The translations under genes and the position numbers were made by a program. Below, in pieces: positions 1 to 8,476 of a DNA stretch of 64,000 nucleotides. Location of the stretch: NCBI RefSeq assembly GCF_005502275.1, contig NZ_SWLZ01000004.1, positions 186,001-250,000 on the forward strand. Direction: 5' to 3'. The notes below the pieces were generated by a model. The model searched no databases, was not told the DNA's origin, and was given only the letters and a program-made list of their open reading frames with translations. The first letter of the stretch is position 1; each line of letters opens with the position of its first letter. This DNA is from Robertmurraya siralis. GTDB lineage: Bacteria; Bacillota; Bacilli; Bacillales; Cytobacillaceae.

Positions 1-2307
1 TGATTCTATGTATCTGCAAATTTTATTCATTGTGCAGTCGCTATCGATGACAGGGGAGTATAATCTATATTTTCTCAGAAATTCAGACTGTTCAGGTGTT
101 TTTCTATGTAGAGTCTTTAGTTCTTCGATTCCTACTCCAAATAATTGTCTACATGTCGTGTCTTGATTATTGTAATATTTCCTATATTTTCTTTTTGTGT
201 TTTTATATAGGTAGGTGAAAAAGTAGGGATGCTTATTTAAAAGAATCTTATTCAAAAATTCTTTTTTATGTCTAGTTTTTTCTGTATCATCTTCTTCAAT
301 CTTATTGTACTTTAGCCAAATATTAGGAATAGATTTAACCTTTCTACCTATCTTTGCTTTGTCAATTTGAGCACTCTGTAACTTGGTGCACATCTGTATA
401 CGCTTTAATGTTGTTTGGAATTCTTGACTATTTTCCTCTAATTGAGCAAGTAGAGCATACCCACTCGTACTTTTATTAGTAATCTGTCCTATCTCAGAAC
501 CAAACGAATGTAAATCGGCACTATATAATGCTCTCTCTTTAATATGAATAGGCTCTGATTTAGGTGGCGTATAAGCGATGGGCAATTCATCTTTATAAAC
601 TCCATTTATTATATTGTCATCTGACGTTGTGGCAATAATATCAAAATCAAAATCACTACCTGCCCAATTCATAGTTTCATGTCCATGAATATTAACTATA
701 ATCCCAGTGGTATTATACTTATACCAGTAATCTAACTCTTCATTTTTTTTTAGATTTAAGATAACATGTTCACTTCTATATGTAAGAGGCGCTCTCATAG
801 AATCAACTTTTTTTACACCTTTTTGATTCCAATAATTAGAATAATACTCTTTTTCTCCAAGTAATCCTGTTACTTCTTTGTGTCCACAAATATGCTGCAT
901 CATTGCATAAGGATCTGAAACTAACACTTGAAAATTACCTTCGACCAATATTTCACCAAGACAGGCTCTCTTGATTTTCTTTTTAATTAGGTCGTAAATT
1001 TTTCTTTTAATCCATTTATCTCCAATCAAAGAATTATCTAACATTAAAGCTTTAGCCCAATGATTTTCATTGTTTTTTATATAATCAAATATTTTCTCAT
1101 CCGTTACGTTCTTCCCCATCAGAAAAAGAAGAGTATAGCTGAGGTCTTTTGATGTTACTCCTGTTAACCAATCCACGGTCGTTTTACATAGGGATTCAAT
1201 TTGCTCATCACTAAGATTGACGGTTTGTAAAAATTGATAGTTCATATTAAGAATATCTTTATCCTTTTTTGGACTAACTAATGATACACCCCATTCCAAT
1301 TTATTTTTTTTACAGTTTTCCTGATATTCCTCAATACTAGGAAATGACTTCCAAAGTTTAAACTGGCTTTCTGACAAAATTACATCTATTTTAGATAGAT
1401 CTGCTAAAATTGGATTTCCATTTTCATCTCTATAAGATGTTTTGACTATATAGTTACCATGATTCTTTTTTTTACAAAAAGATTTAATATCAAAAGTCGT
1501 TAACATTCCTTTAATGTAGTTTTGTCTAATGCACCATTGAGAAGGAATATAGTCTAATTCTAATTCCTCAGCCCACTTTGTAGCCATTTCAACACTAATG
1601 ATGCCTTGACCGTCAAAACGATTGAACATCTCAGTTATTGTTTTTTCTGTAATAATGTCATCTTTGTTTAATTCTGTTTCAGTGACAAAATTTACTTTTA
1701 CATTAGTAGGACTTTCATAATCGGGCACCAAACAAAGCCTTGGAGTAGATACGACTGATGTAGAACTTGTAACCAAACCTTTGTACGCATTAAACTTGGA
1801 AGGAACTAGTTTTACGTCTTTATTTCTTCCGTTATCAAAGATCTCATCTAATCTATTAGCCATTTCAGACTCACAAAATATAACCGTAGACGACCTTGCT
1901 TGACCAGCAGAACAAGTTAGCCTCCTATATTCTAAATTATTTAATTTCAATTTATTTCTAAATAAATATCGGTAATGTGCCTTATTTTCAATAATAATAC
2001 TAATTATTTCTGGAACAAATAACATTTTATTAATTTCTGTTTGTACTTCTACTATCTTTCTTATATTTTCTTCAGAATGGTTTTGTTTCTTAAGAAACTT
2101 TAATTGTCTTTTTAGCTTATCTAAGGTATTATAATCAAATTCTTGTCCCTTCACATGCCGTATAGATCTAAATAATTGACTATCAAACATGGAGATTACT
2201 TCTTTATTGGCTTTTGCTTGGTCAAATGTTAGTCCTTGGATGTTGTAGTTAAACTCTGCCAACCTAGAAGATTTAAATTTATATGTATAGAAAATCTGTT
2301 TTTGCAA
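1..2307 (-). CDS. Single-chain YonO-like RNA polymerase, C-terminus beyond window
   Basis: The frame is open from a TTG start at 2307 (AAGGAGG 8 nt upstream) to the window edge: 769 codons seen. Two blocks identify a two-barrel polymerase of the QDE-1/YonO type. Residues 231-235 read FDGQG followed by IIS, and about 25 residues later comes a Q-x-R-x-x-Y-x-K-G stretch; both are hallmarks of cellular RdRP-like enzymes. The catalytic DxDxD metal-binding motif is D552-F-D-F-D556 within GSDFDFDII. SPbeta YonO is about 900 residues and transcribes phage late genes, so roughly 130 residues should be missing here. Product would be a DNA-dependent RNA polymerase working alone, without host subunits. 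It is the last gene of a minus-strand operon driven by the promoter at 3141-3169. The usual Gly of DxDGD is Phe, but the three Asp are kept. Confidence 0.85.
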   Translation of the reverse strand, partial: MQKQIFYTYKFKSSRLAEFNYNIQGLTFDQAKANKEVISMFDSQLFRSIRHVKGQEFDYNTLDKLKRQLKFLKKQNHSEENIRKIVEVQTEINKMLFVPEIISIIIENKAHYRYLFRNKLKLNNLEYRRLTCSAGQARSSTVIFCESEMANRLDEIFDNGRNKDVKLVPSKFNAYKGLVTSSTSVVSTPRLCLVPDYESPTNVKVNFVTETELNKDDIITEKTITEMFNRFDGQGIISVEMATKWAEELELDYIPSQWCIRQNYIKGMLTTFDIKSFCKKKNHGNYIVKTSYRDENGNPILADLSKIDVILSESQFKLWKSFPSIEEYQENCKKNKLEWGVSLVSPKKDKDILNMNYQFLQTVNLSDEQIESLCKTTVDWLTGVTSKDLSYTLLFLMGKNVTDEKIFDYIKNNENHWAKALMLDNSLIGDKWIKRKIYDLIKKKIKRACLGEILVEGNFQVLVSDPYAMMQHICGHKEVTGLLGEKEYYSNYWNQKGVKKVDSMRAPLTYRSEHVILNLKKNEELDYWYKYNTTGIIVNIHGHETMNWAGSDFDFDIIATTSDDNIINGVYKDELPIAYTPPKSEPIHIKERALYSADLHSFGSEIGQITNKSTSGYALLAQLEENSQEFQTTLKRIQMCTKLQSAQIDKAKIGRKVKSIPNIWLKYNKIEEDDTEKTRHKKEFLNKILLNKHPYFFTYLYKNTKRKYRKYYNNQDTTCRQLFGVGIEELKTLHRKTPEQSEFLRKYRLYSPVIDSDCTMNKICRYIES

Positions 2308-2319
2308 TAAGTTTCCTCC

Positions 2320-2433
2320 TTACTGTTCAGATAAATTGGGATCAAATTCTTTCATGATTTCCCAATCATAGTCATCAATGCTATCTTCAAACAACTCATC
2401 TAATTCTTCATTTTCTTTCATCAATTTGATCAT
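2320..2433 (-). CDS. Small acidic protein upstream of the RNA polymerase
   Basis: This 37-residue ORF, too short for most gene finders, is very acidic (runs such as ENEELDELFED) and has a single tryptophan near the C-terminus. It ends 12 bases before the polymerase start, and its stop codon TAA lies inside the polymerase ribosome binding site, so the two are translationally linked. AGGAGG stands only 1 base from the first ATG, so the in-frame TTG (2424) or ATG (2421) may be the real start. Function unknown; an accessory or inhibitor peptide of the polymerase is a guess from position alone. Confidence 0.6.
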   Translation of the reverse strand: MIKLMKENEELDELFEDSIDDYDWEIMKEFDPNLSEQ

Positions 2434-2580
2434 TCCTCCTAAAGTCCGTTCTAAGGCTAGAAATCAAAGTTAATTCTTTGATTTTAAAATTTAAATCTAA
2501 CTTTAGACCATTTACACTAAAAATAATATGCGTTTAATTCATTAATTAAATTACTTTACATGCAGACCTTAAAATCGATT

Positions 2581-2868
2581 CTACTTTTTCTTATGTAAAT
2601 TTCTCATTCTTTCTGCTGCCTTTTTTCTCTGCTCTTCTGACATCTCACGCTTTTTTCCTTGTCTAAATGAAACTTGATTATTCTTTAGCTCAAATCTGAT
2701 CGATAAAGGAGATTCTCTACCTTCTTCATATTCGGCATCAATATTATTAACCCCTAATAATTTGACAATTTTTGTGATATGAGAGGGAAAACAAGAATAT
2801 CCAACCCATTTATTCTCCTCAGCATCATATACAAGTGTGGTTTCTTGCTCGCTTTTCGCATAACCCAT
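2581..2868 (-). CDS. Hypothetical basic-tailed protein
   Basis: 95 residues in the minus-strand operon that leads to the RNA polymerase. The C-terminal third is a charged helix rich in Lys, Arg and Glu (MSEEQRKKAAERMRNLHKKK), a composition typical of nucleic-acid-binding tails. The body is mixed alpha/beta with no motif I recognise. The next gene upstream ends 5 bases away. No function can be assigned. Confidence 0.7.
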   Translation of the reverse strand: MGYAKSEQETTLVYDAEENKWVGYSCFPSHITKIVKLLGVNNIDAEYEEGRESPLSIRFELKNNQVSFRQGKKREMSEEQRKKAAERMRNLHKKK

Positions 2869-2873
2869 TCTGT

Positions 2874-3068
2874 TTACACTCCTTCGTTATAGTATTTTCG
2901 CAGTTTCTTTTTTAAATTTCTATATGTATATTTATATTCATTTAATTTATTTAAATCATCCCAAATAAATAACTCGTACAATTCCATTTCAACATTTGTA
3001 GCTTCTTGATGACTTAAAAGATACTCAAGAAACTCTTTCACCTCACTTGTGCTAATTTTTCTTCTCAT
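2874..3068 (-). CDS. Hypothetical helical protein, first gene of the polymerase operon
   Basis: 64 residues, mostly helical and charged, with a Tyr/Lys-rich C-terminal half. The ATG at 3068 follows a clear AAGGAGG. It is the first gene after the minus-strand promoter at 3141-3169 and so would be made whenever the RNA polymerase operon is switched on. I do not recognise the family. Confidence 0.7.
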   Translation of the reverse strand: MRRKISTSEVKEFLEYLLSHQEATNVEMELYELFIWDDLNKLNEYKYTYRNLKKKLRKYYNEGV

Positions 3069-3100
3069 ATATACACCTCCTTGTAAACTTGGTTGCTATG

Positions 3101-3169
3101 TATATATCAAACTTTAATAGATTTGTTTGATATATACTTTATTATATTTATTTAATTAGTTAATGTCAA
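3101..3169 (-). promoter_or_regulatory. Promoter and operator of the RNA polymerase operon
   Basis: On the minus strand, TTGACA (3169-3164) and TATAAT (3146-3141) are separated by exactly 17 bases. The spacer is occupied by the element-wide AT motif (ATTAACTAATTAAATAAAT). Just downstream, 3102-3136 holds an inverted repeat with arms TATATATCAAAC and GTTTGATATATA, which fits a second operator, perhaps for the adjacent XRE protein. So this operon appears to be under two regulators. Confidence 0.75.
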
Positions 3170-3197
3170 TTAGAAATGAAGATTAAACTAAAAATAT

Positions 3198-3410
3198 TTA
3201 ATCTTCATCTATGTATTGAAATAAATCATCAACTTTACAGTTGAGAATTTTAGCTATTTTAAAACTTACCTCTAGGGGAGGGGTAGCTCTGTTATTACAC
3301 CAAGCATTCATTGTCTGTTTGGTGACATTTAATATGTTAGCTAGTTCTTGCTGTTGCATCTCTGCTTCGGCTAATTTTACCTTTAATCTAGATTTTAGCA
3401 ATATCAACAC
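3198..3410 (-). CDS. XRE-family (Cro/CI) transcriptional regulator
   Basis: About 70 residues, almost all one helix-turn-helix domain of the lambda-repressor type: QQQELANILNVTKQTMNAWC is the turn and recognition helix, and the end (ILNCKVDDLFQYI) is the usual closing helix of short Gram-positive XRE proteins. The GTG at 3410 is chosen because AAGGAGG lies 11 bases upstream; the TTG at 3419 is too close. It sits between the polymerase operon and tubR, transcribed away from tubR. Likely target: the inverted repeat at 3102-3136 or its own promoter. Confidence 0.8.
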   Translation of the reverse strand: MLILLKSRLKVKLAEAEMQQQELANILNVTKQTMNAWCNNRATPPLEVSFKIAKILNCKVDDLFQYIDED

Positions 3411-3480
3411 TCCCCACAATTCCTCCTTTTAATATACATTTAAGAAGCCATTATATCAATATATTCTAATGGGATGCATA

Positions 3481-3618
3481 TATTACTTTAAAAAGTAATA
3501 AAAATATTTTCATTTATGATTGATTTTATTGTATATATGAATGTATAATGATACCAAGATAAACTACCGTATTCATTTCACATCAGTTAGCATCTATGGT
3601 AAATGAATATATTCATTG
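3481..3618 (+). promoter_or_regulatory. tubR promoter, palindromes and candidate tubC
   Basis: TTGATT (3520-3525) and TATAAT (3544-3549) with an 18-base spacer form the likely tubRZ promoter. A perfect 16-base palindrome, AATGAATATATTCATT, spans 3603-3618 just before the tubR ribosome binding site, and related ATTCATT/AATGAAT half-sites occur at 3538-3543 and 3571-3577. A 20-base near-palindrome built on ATTACTTTA lies at 3481-3500. TubR proteins bind repeats upstream of their own gene (tubC), both as partition site and operator; the assignment here is by position. Confidence 0.6.
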
Positions 3619-3634
3619 ATAAAGGAGGATAGAG

Positions 3635-3919
3635 ATGGATAGTTATTTCGAAGAAATTGTAAACAGTTTATCCATTGAAGATTTAAGTTTACTAGGTTTG
3701 TTGCATGACAACGATGCAGAAATCAAATTTAAAGCAATTAAAAAGAAAGATTTACAAGAGCAAAGTAATCTAAGTGAGGCTAATTTTCGTAAATCCATTT
3801 ACAGGTTGGAAATTGCAAAATTAATTGAAATTGTAACGGGACAGAAAGAGCATAAGGTATTTATCACAAACTTTGGTCAAAAAGCTTTGAACATTTCATT
3901 ATCTAAGGAGGCTATATAA
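3635..3919 (+). CDS. tubR: TubR-like winged-helix DNA-binding protein
   Basis: 94 residues directly upstream of, and overlapping by one base (TAATG), the tubZ gene. Predicted fold is a winged helix: helices to about residue 40, a helix-turn-helix around LQEQSNLSEANFRKSIYRLE, then a beta wing ending in VFITNFG. Size, position and fold match TubR, the adaptor that binds the plasmid centromere tubC and recruits TubZ filaments. It is also expected to repress its own promoter through the palindrome at 3603-3618. Sequence similarity among TubR proteins is low, so the call rests mainly on synteny. Confidence 0.8.
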   Translation: MDSYFEEIVNSLSIEDLSLLGLLHDNDAEIKFKAIKKKDLQEQSNLSEANFRKSIYRLEIAKLIEIVTGQKEHKVFITNFGQKALNISLSKEAI

Positions 3920-5046
3920 TGTTTTTTGGAGTAGTAGGAATTGGGCAGGCTGGAAATAATTTAGCAGATGATTTTGCAAAAATAAATTACCCTGCAATCG
4001 CAATAAACTTTTCATCGTCAGATTTAAACTCTCTTGAACATGTGCCAAATAAACTGACTTTAGTTGGAAGTGAAGGGGTAGGGAAGCAGCGTTCGAGAGC
4101 AATGGAATTGATGGAGAATAATTGGGAGTCAACAATTGAATTCATAAAACAAAAGTTCAATCAGCCTTCTATAGAAATAATTTTAGTTGCTTTTTCAACA
4201 GGAGGAGGAACTGGTAGTGGAATTTCTCCATTCATTATTGAATTACTGCAAGAACAAATGCCTGACAAAATTATCTGCGCTTGTCCAATCCTTCCGGATC
4301 ACTCTGAAATGGTTGGGAGCCAAATTAACACGCAAGAAGCTCTAGAGGATTTATCTCAATTAAATATTTGTACACTACCGTTAGATAATCAATCAGTAAT
4401 TAAGATGGCAAACGAGCGAGTACCAAAGAACATCCTCTTCAAAGAGATTAATAGTACCTTTGTAGAATTTATATCAAAAATAGATTCCTATACAACAAAA
4501 AACTCCAAAAACGGAGTTGTTGATAAAAGAGATATAGCACAGCTATTCAGCACGAAAGGTATCATGGTCATCTCGGAGACTAATATTGCTGACATATCTG
4601 ATTTTAAATTAGATAATAATCATTTTATTGATAAAATTCAAGAGTCATGGAAAAAATCTATATTTGCTCCAGTTCAATATGAACAAATTATGAGAGCAGG
4701 TGTCATCTTCGATGGCGATGAATCATTGTTAAAATATTTACGTTACGAGAACTTATTTGATACATTTAAACATTCGCCAATTGAATTGTATGAAGGGTAC
4801 TACTCAGATGACAAAGGAAAGGTAATCACAATACTAAGTGGACTGGATTGGATCTATAATCGGATAAAAAGTATTGATGAGATTATAGAAAAAGGAAAAG
4901 AAAGAATAAACACTGTTGAAGTTAGTGCTTATAAATCTAAAAATACAAATAAGGTTGCTCTATTTGAGAGTATTACCAAGTCAAATACAACTGTCATCCC
5001 AAAGAAACGCTCGGTATCAGAAATGATCAACAAATATAAACGTTGA
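3919..5046 (+). CDS. tubZ: TubZ, plasmid/phage tubulin-FtsZ family GTPase
   Basis: 375 residues. The N-terminus GVVGIGQAGNNLADDF is the tubulin/FtsZ first nucleotide-binding loop, and STGGGTGSG near residue 93 is the family signature loop that grips the GTP phosphates. The tail is basic (KKRSVSEMINKYKR), as in TubZ proteins whose C-terminus contacts TubR. TubZ forms treadmilling filaments that push or pull plasmid DNA bound by TubR-tubC. In Bacillus plasmids such as pXO1 and pBtoxis this gene (also called repX) is essential for replication or maintenance. A strong terminator follows at 5063-5103, so tubRZ is a two-gene operon. Confidence 0.95.
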   Translation: MFFGVVGIGQAGNNLADDFAKINYPAIAINFSSSDLNSLEHVPNKLTLVGSEGVGKQRSRAMELMENNWESTIEFIKQKFNQPSIEIILVAFSTGGGTGSGISPFIIELLQEQMPDKIICACPILPDHSEMVGSQINTQEALEDLSQLNICTLPLDNQSVIKMANERVPKNILFKEINSTFVEFISKIDSYTTKNSKNGVVDKRDIAQLFSTKGIMVISETNIADISDFKLDNNHFIDKIQESWKKSIFAPVQYEQIMRAGVIFDGDESLLKYLRYENLFDTFKHSPIELYEGYYSDDKGKVITILSGLDWIYNRIKSIDEIIEKGKERINTVEVSAYKSKNTNKVALFESITKSNTTVIPKKRSVSEMINKYKR

Positions 5047-5062
5047 TATTTGTTGATAAGAA

Positions 5063-5103
5063 GTAGCCACTATTTAATTGGTAAGGTGATGAATAGTGGC
5101 TAC
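5063..5103 (+). terminator. Terminator of tubRZ
   Basis: Eleven-base perfect stem GTAGCCACTAT / ATAGTGGCTAC with a 19-base loop, followed by a short A-rich stretch rather than a T-run. It lies 17 bases after the tubZ stop. It may stop transcription less efficiently than a canonical terminator, or protect the 3' end. Confidence 0.6.
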
Positions 5104-5155
5104 CTAAAAAGTAAAAATTCTATCATTTAGTCATATTTCCGACTATGCAAATCAT

Positions 5156-5194
5156 AAAATTTCCTTGAAGGAACGTGTGACGGAAGGAAATTTT
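5156..5194. terminator. Bidirectional hairpin terminator
   Basis: AAAATTTCCTT pairs with AAGGAAATTTT over 11 bases, and T or A runs flank both sides, so it can end transcripts from either strand. It separates tubRZ from the tiny minus-strand peptide gene at 5207-5272. Confidence 0.65.
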
Positions 5195-5206
5195 TAGATA
5201 GCAAGT

Positions 5207-5272
5207 CTACAAAGGTAGCAAACCTATTGTTACTAAAGTTAAACCCACTCCAATTAATGCAGCAATTAGCAT
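5207..5272 (-). CDS. Tiny hydrophobic peptide, possible type I toxin or holin-like
   Basis: 21 codons: MLIAALIGVGLTLVTIGLLPL is a single hydrophobic helix with no charged residue. AGGAGG stands 8 bases before the ATG, an ideal spacing. A bidirectional hairpin (5156-5194) lies 13 bases past the stop. Tiny membrane peptides with strong ribosome binding sites on Bacillus plasmids and phages are often type I toxins, but I see no obvious antisense RNA promoter, so this remains an inference. Confidence 0.45.
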   Translation of the reverse strand: MLIAALIGVGLTLVTIGLLPL

Positions 5273-5348
5273 ATCATCTACCTCCTAATGTAACTGTAAG
5301 ATTATTTTTCCCATTAGAAAGTTAAATATACAAATTGAGGTGAACATA

Positions 5349-5468
5349 ATGAGTCTTTCTTGGGTAATATTCTTAGGTTCTCTCTTTACAACTATTACTT
5401 ATTGGACTTTTGGATACAAATATGTAAAAAACAAAATGGAGGAAAATAAAAATGATCATCAAGATTAA
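5349..5468 (+). CDS. Small single-span membrane protein
   Basis: 39 residues; positions 3-23 form one hydrophobic segment (WVIFLGSLFTTITYWTFGY), followed by a charged tail. The coding sequence overlaps the start of the next gene (ATG 5452), suggesting coupled translation. First gene of a putative membrane/ATPase operon running to 8428. Function unknown. Confidence 0.6.
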   Translation: MSLSWVIFLGSLFTTITYWTFGYKYVKNKMEENKNDHQD

Positions 5469-5922
5469 CGGAGTCTCCATTGATAATTCCCTTTGCCTAG
5501 CTGGTGTAAATTCATTTGACCTAAAACCTTATATACCAAAATCAAGAAAAGAAGCCAAAAAACTAAGAAAATTATCTGTATGGCTTTGGAGTATATCAGG
5601 AACGTTTTTTGTGAAATCACATGCTTTTGCATCATCAGGTACTTCAATGTGGAAGCAAATGAGTCCACTATGGGGAACATTCCAAGATGTAGCCCTTGTG
5701 CTTGGTGGAATTGCTATTTTTGTTGGTATGCTAACATTCCTTTTTAAAAGAAATTTAGGGAAGCAAATATTGGTGACTTCCGCATTGGTGGTAGGAGGAT
5801 GCTTCTTAGTACCATCAGTTTTAATGTTGATTGCTATTGTCGGTTCACTCCTAAATGATGTGTTAATGGGCGTGTTTGATAATATGAACTTAAAAAACAG
5901 CGTTCAAGTAGGTGGAAATTAA
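5452..5922 (+). CDS. VirB2/TrbC-like pilin candidate
   Basis: 156 residues. Residues 42-62 form a long leader-type hydrophobic stretch ending AFA-SSG, a plausible signal peptidase site. Two membrane helices follow (about 75-97 and 107-135), joined by a short basic loop, KRNLGK. Long leader plus two helices with a basic cytoplasmic hairpin is the architecture of VirB2/TrbC pilins of type IV secretion. It is followed within the operon by a VirB4/TraG-like ATPase, which supports the call. No sequence motif proves it; a plain membrane anchor for the ATPase is the alternative. Confidence 0.5.
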   Translation: MIIKINGVSIDNSLCLAGVNSFDLKPYIPKSRKEAKKLRKLSVWLWSISGTFFVKSHAFASSGTSMWKQMSPLWGTFQDVALVLGGIAIFVGMLTFLFKRNLGKQILVTSALVVGGCFLVPSVLMLIAIVGSLLNDVLMGVFDNMNLKNSVQVGGN

Positions 5923-6068
5923 TGAAAATATTCATAGGGGTTGCTATTGGTTTATTTTTTGGATTCATGATCTGGTTTCCATATGGAATTTTCTACGCAG
6001 TTCAAGCAAATGATTCATCAACCTTGGTTAATGTTATATCACTTCTCAAGGGGGTGATAGGGTTATGA
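5922..6068 (+). CDS. Small membrane protein
   Basis: 48 residues with a hydrophobic segment at about 3-27 (KIFIGVAIGLFFGFMIWFPY). It overlaps the upstream stop (TAATG) and the downstream start (ATGA), so all three genes are translationally coupled. Its strict linkage to the ATPase suggests a subunit of the same envelope complex. Confidence 0.65.
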   Translation: MKIFIGVAIGLFFGFMIWFPYGIFYAVQANDSSTLVNVISLLKGVIGL

Positions 6069-8428
6069 ATTTATTGGAACAGTTAAACAGTAGAGAAATG
6101 AAACAATTAGTCATAAAACAAACTTTCCCAATGAAGATAAAGCTTAACTATAATAATTCAATCAAGTTGAAATCAAAAAAATCTAATGTCACAGATTTAA
6201 AACTCAATTTTAAACTAATTTCTCCAATAATGACCACATATCAAATTAATCCAACAGCATCCACTAAAAATGACAAAGTACATCTATTGTTAGATCATCT
6301 ATCCGATTCATTCCAAGAATATTACCAAATGATGAATCAATTTCAATTCACTGAAAAAGGGATAATCTTACCTAGTCAGCCGAAGTTGTTTTTTGAGACA
6401 TTGATTACACATAAAGAATATAGATCATTTGTAACTTTTCCTGAATCAAAAGAGGAAGACATGTTGCAAAATTTAAACTTTACATGGTACAAAGCCTCGA
6501 AGATAAAGAAAGAGTCAAAGTTATTTACGTTGAATGACAATTGTATTGGCATTGAGTTTAAATTTAAACATACGTCAGGATTGTCATTGTCAGTAGACCA
6601 AAGATTCAAAGAAAAACCTATGCGAGAACTTTTAGAGCAAAGTAAGACACTTAAAGAAAAAGAAGAGATATTTATTCAGTTTGGTATTCAGCCTGCTGAA
6701 TTAGAATGGTGGAAAGAGGCAGAAAGAAGAGTGAAAAATATATCTAAAAGGATAAAAACAACAGAATCGACAACGGGTAAGTTAGGGATGCCTGCATTTG
6801 ACACAGTAATACGATTAGTTGTCAAAGGAGAGAATGTGAAACGATCTGAAATGTTAGCTAGAGGACTTATTATGGCTTTCAAGCAGTTAAACGGTGATAA
6901 TGAATTAATTGACAAAAAAGTAAAAGCAGCGAAAATAAAAAAATGGTTTACTAAGTATGTAGAAAGCAGAAAAATCCCTATCTATTTCTTTAGGTTTGAT
7001 AAACGCATGTTAATGACAAGAAAAGAGATTAAGCATTTTATCAAACTACCAGAAAGAAACCTTCAACTCGATTTTGAGTTAGGTGTAAATGAGCGTGAAG
7101 AATTAAAGGTGGATTCATTACTAACAAGGAAGAGGGGAGTGTTAATTGGTTATGCGGAAGAAAAGGGAAAAAAGGTTGATATTCGATTGCCAATTCAAAA
7201 CTTGGATGATTTCTGTAATACCAGTGTGATTTGTGGAAGCCCTAGAAGTGGAAAAGATACCTACTTTTGCAACACATTAATTGAAAGTGTTAAAAATTTA
7301 AATGTAGGGGCGTTTATTCCAGATGTGATTAATGAAAAAGGTAACGACAGGGGAATGTCTGACACTATTAGAGATGCATTTGAACCTTCTAAAATTATTG
7401 ACTTAAATATTGGTGATTATGACAATCCCATATACTTTGGACTGGAGGATGTAGCAAACTTAATAGGAGCAAATGGGATGAATGTTATAGCTGGTAATCT
7501 GGTCAACATTCTCAATCTAGATGACACGACAGATACTCAGGAATTATGTTCTCTTATAGCAAGAGTGTGTAAATGTAATATATATGATATGTATTGCTGC
7601 TTAAAATCCAAATCGTATGCGGAGAATTTATATGAAATAGTAAAAGAGGAAGACCAGTTATTAGCTTTAGAATACAAACAAGAATTTCTTAATACAAAAC
7701 GTGATAGAGCAGTTTCAACCTTAAGAACTCGTTTAAAAATGATACTAGGTAATCCTCATTTTAAACATATGATGTCACAAGATCCTAATCCAAATATTAA
7801 CTTTGAAAAATGGATTAGAGAGAAAAAAGTAGTTATTCTTAGAATGAATAAAATGGAGATTGGAGAAATAGGAGTCAAAATATTAATGTATTTACTATCA
7901 ATGAAAGTATTTTGGATTAAAAAAATCATCCAAACAGACGATCCTACATTTATAGTTTACAATGAGCCACATCAGTATATGTCAGATGGATTGCAGGAAT
8001 TAATGGAATCAATGGTCATAGAATCACCCAAATTTAGATTAAGTCAGTATTTTTTATTCCATCATCCTTTACAATTACCTAACAAACTGTGGCAAATATT
8101 AATTTCCTCTAGTGTAAATATGTATTTGTTTAAAAATACGAATTACAAACTATATAGTGATCTTAAGGAACAATTAAAACCTATAGAAGTTGATACTGCT
8201 ATGAAAACAGAAAAATACGAATCGATTTTCTTACCATATGTAGAAGGCAGACAATTAGAGCCAATATTTGTGAAAATGCTCCCACCACCTAAGAAAAGAA
8301 TGAAGATGTATGATAATAGTCATTTAACAATTGAGCATTCTAAATTATATGGACGAAATGTAGAGGAAGTCAGGCAAAAAATAATGGAAATAGAATTGAG
8401 TATGTACGCTGAAGAAAAGAATGTATAG
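6065..8428 (+). CDS. VirB4/TraG-type DNA-transfer or packaging-like ATPase
   Basis: 787 residues. The Walker A loop is GSPRSGKDT (about residue 391), like conjugation coupling proteins but with Asp where Ser/Thr is usual. A Walker B-like hydrophobic strand ends in NEPHQYM (about 637), where related proteins have DEPHQ or DEAH. The segment ESPKFRLSQYFLFHHPLQLP resembles the sensor region of VirB4/HerA-type ATPases. The N-terminal 350 residues carry no clear domain. Location beside two or three small membrane proteins and tubRZ points to a membrane-associated DNA translocase, either conjugative or element-specific. The altered Walker residues leave ATP hydrolysis open to question. Confidence 0.65.
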   Translation: MNLLEQLNSREMKQLVIKQTFPMKIKLNYNNSIKLKSKKSNVTDLKLNFKLISPIMTTYQINPTASTKNDKVHLLLDHLSDSFQEYYQMMNQFQFTEKGIILPSQPKLFFETLITHKEYRSFVTFPESKEEDMLQNLNFTWYKASKIKKESKLFTLNDNCIGIEFKFKHTSGLSLSVDQRFKEKPMRELLEQSKTLKEKEEIFIQFGIQPAELEWWKEAERRVKNISKRIKTTESTTGKLGMPAFDTVIRLVVKGENVKRSEMLARGLIMAFKQLNGDNELIDKKVKAAKIKKWFTKYVESRKIPIYFFRFDKRMLMTRKEIKHFIKLPERNLQLDFELGVNEREELKVDSLLTRKRGVLIGYAEEKGKKVDIRLPIQNLDDFCNTSVICGSPRSGKDTYFCNTLIESVKNLNVGAFIPDVINEKGNDRGMSDTIRDAFEPSKIIDLNIGDYDNPIYFGLEDVANLIGANGMNVIAGNLVNILNLDDTTDTQELCSLIARVCKCNIYDMYCCLKSKSYAENLYEIVKEEDQLLALEYKQEFLNTKRDRAVSTLRTRLKMILGNPHFKHMMSQDPNPNINFEKWIREKKVVILRMNKMEIGEIGVKILMYLLSMKVFWIKKIIQTDDPTFIVYNEPHQYMSDGLQELMESMVIESPKFRLSQYFLFHHPLQLPNKLWQILISSSVNMYLFKNTNYKLYSDLKEQLKPIEVDTAMKTEKYESIFLPYVEGRQLEPIFVKMLPPPKKRMKMYDNSHLTIEHSKLYGRNVEEVRQKIMEIELSMYAEEKNV

Positions 8429-8476
8429 ACTACTGTAAGGTGGTCTGTCTTTTGGAAAATAAGTGGACAAAGTATA

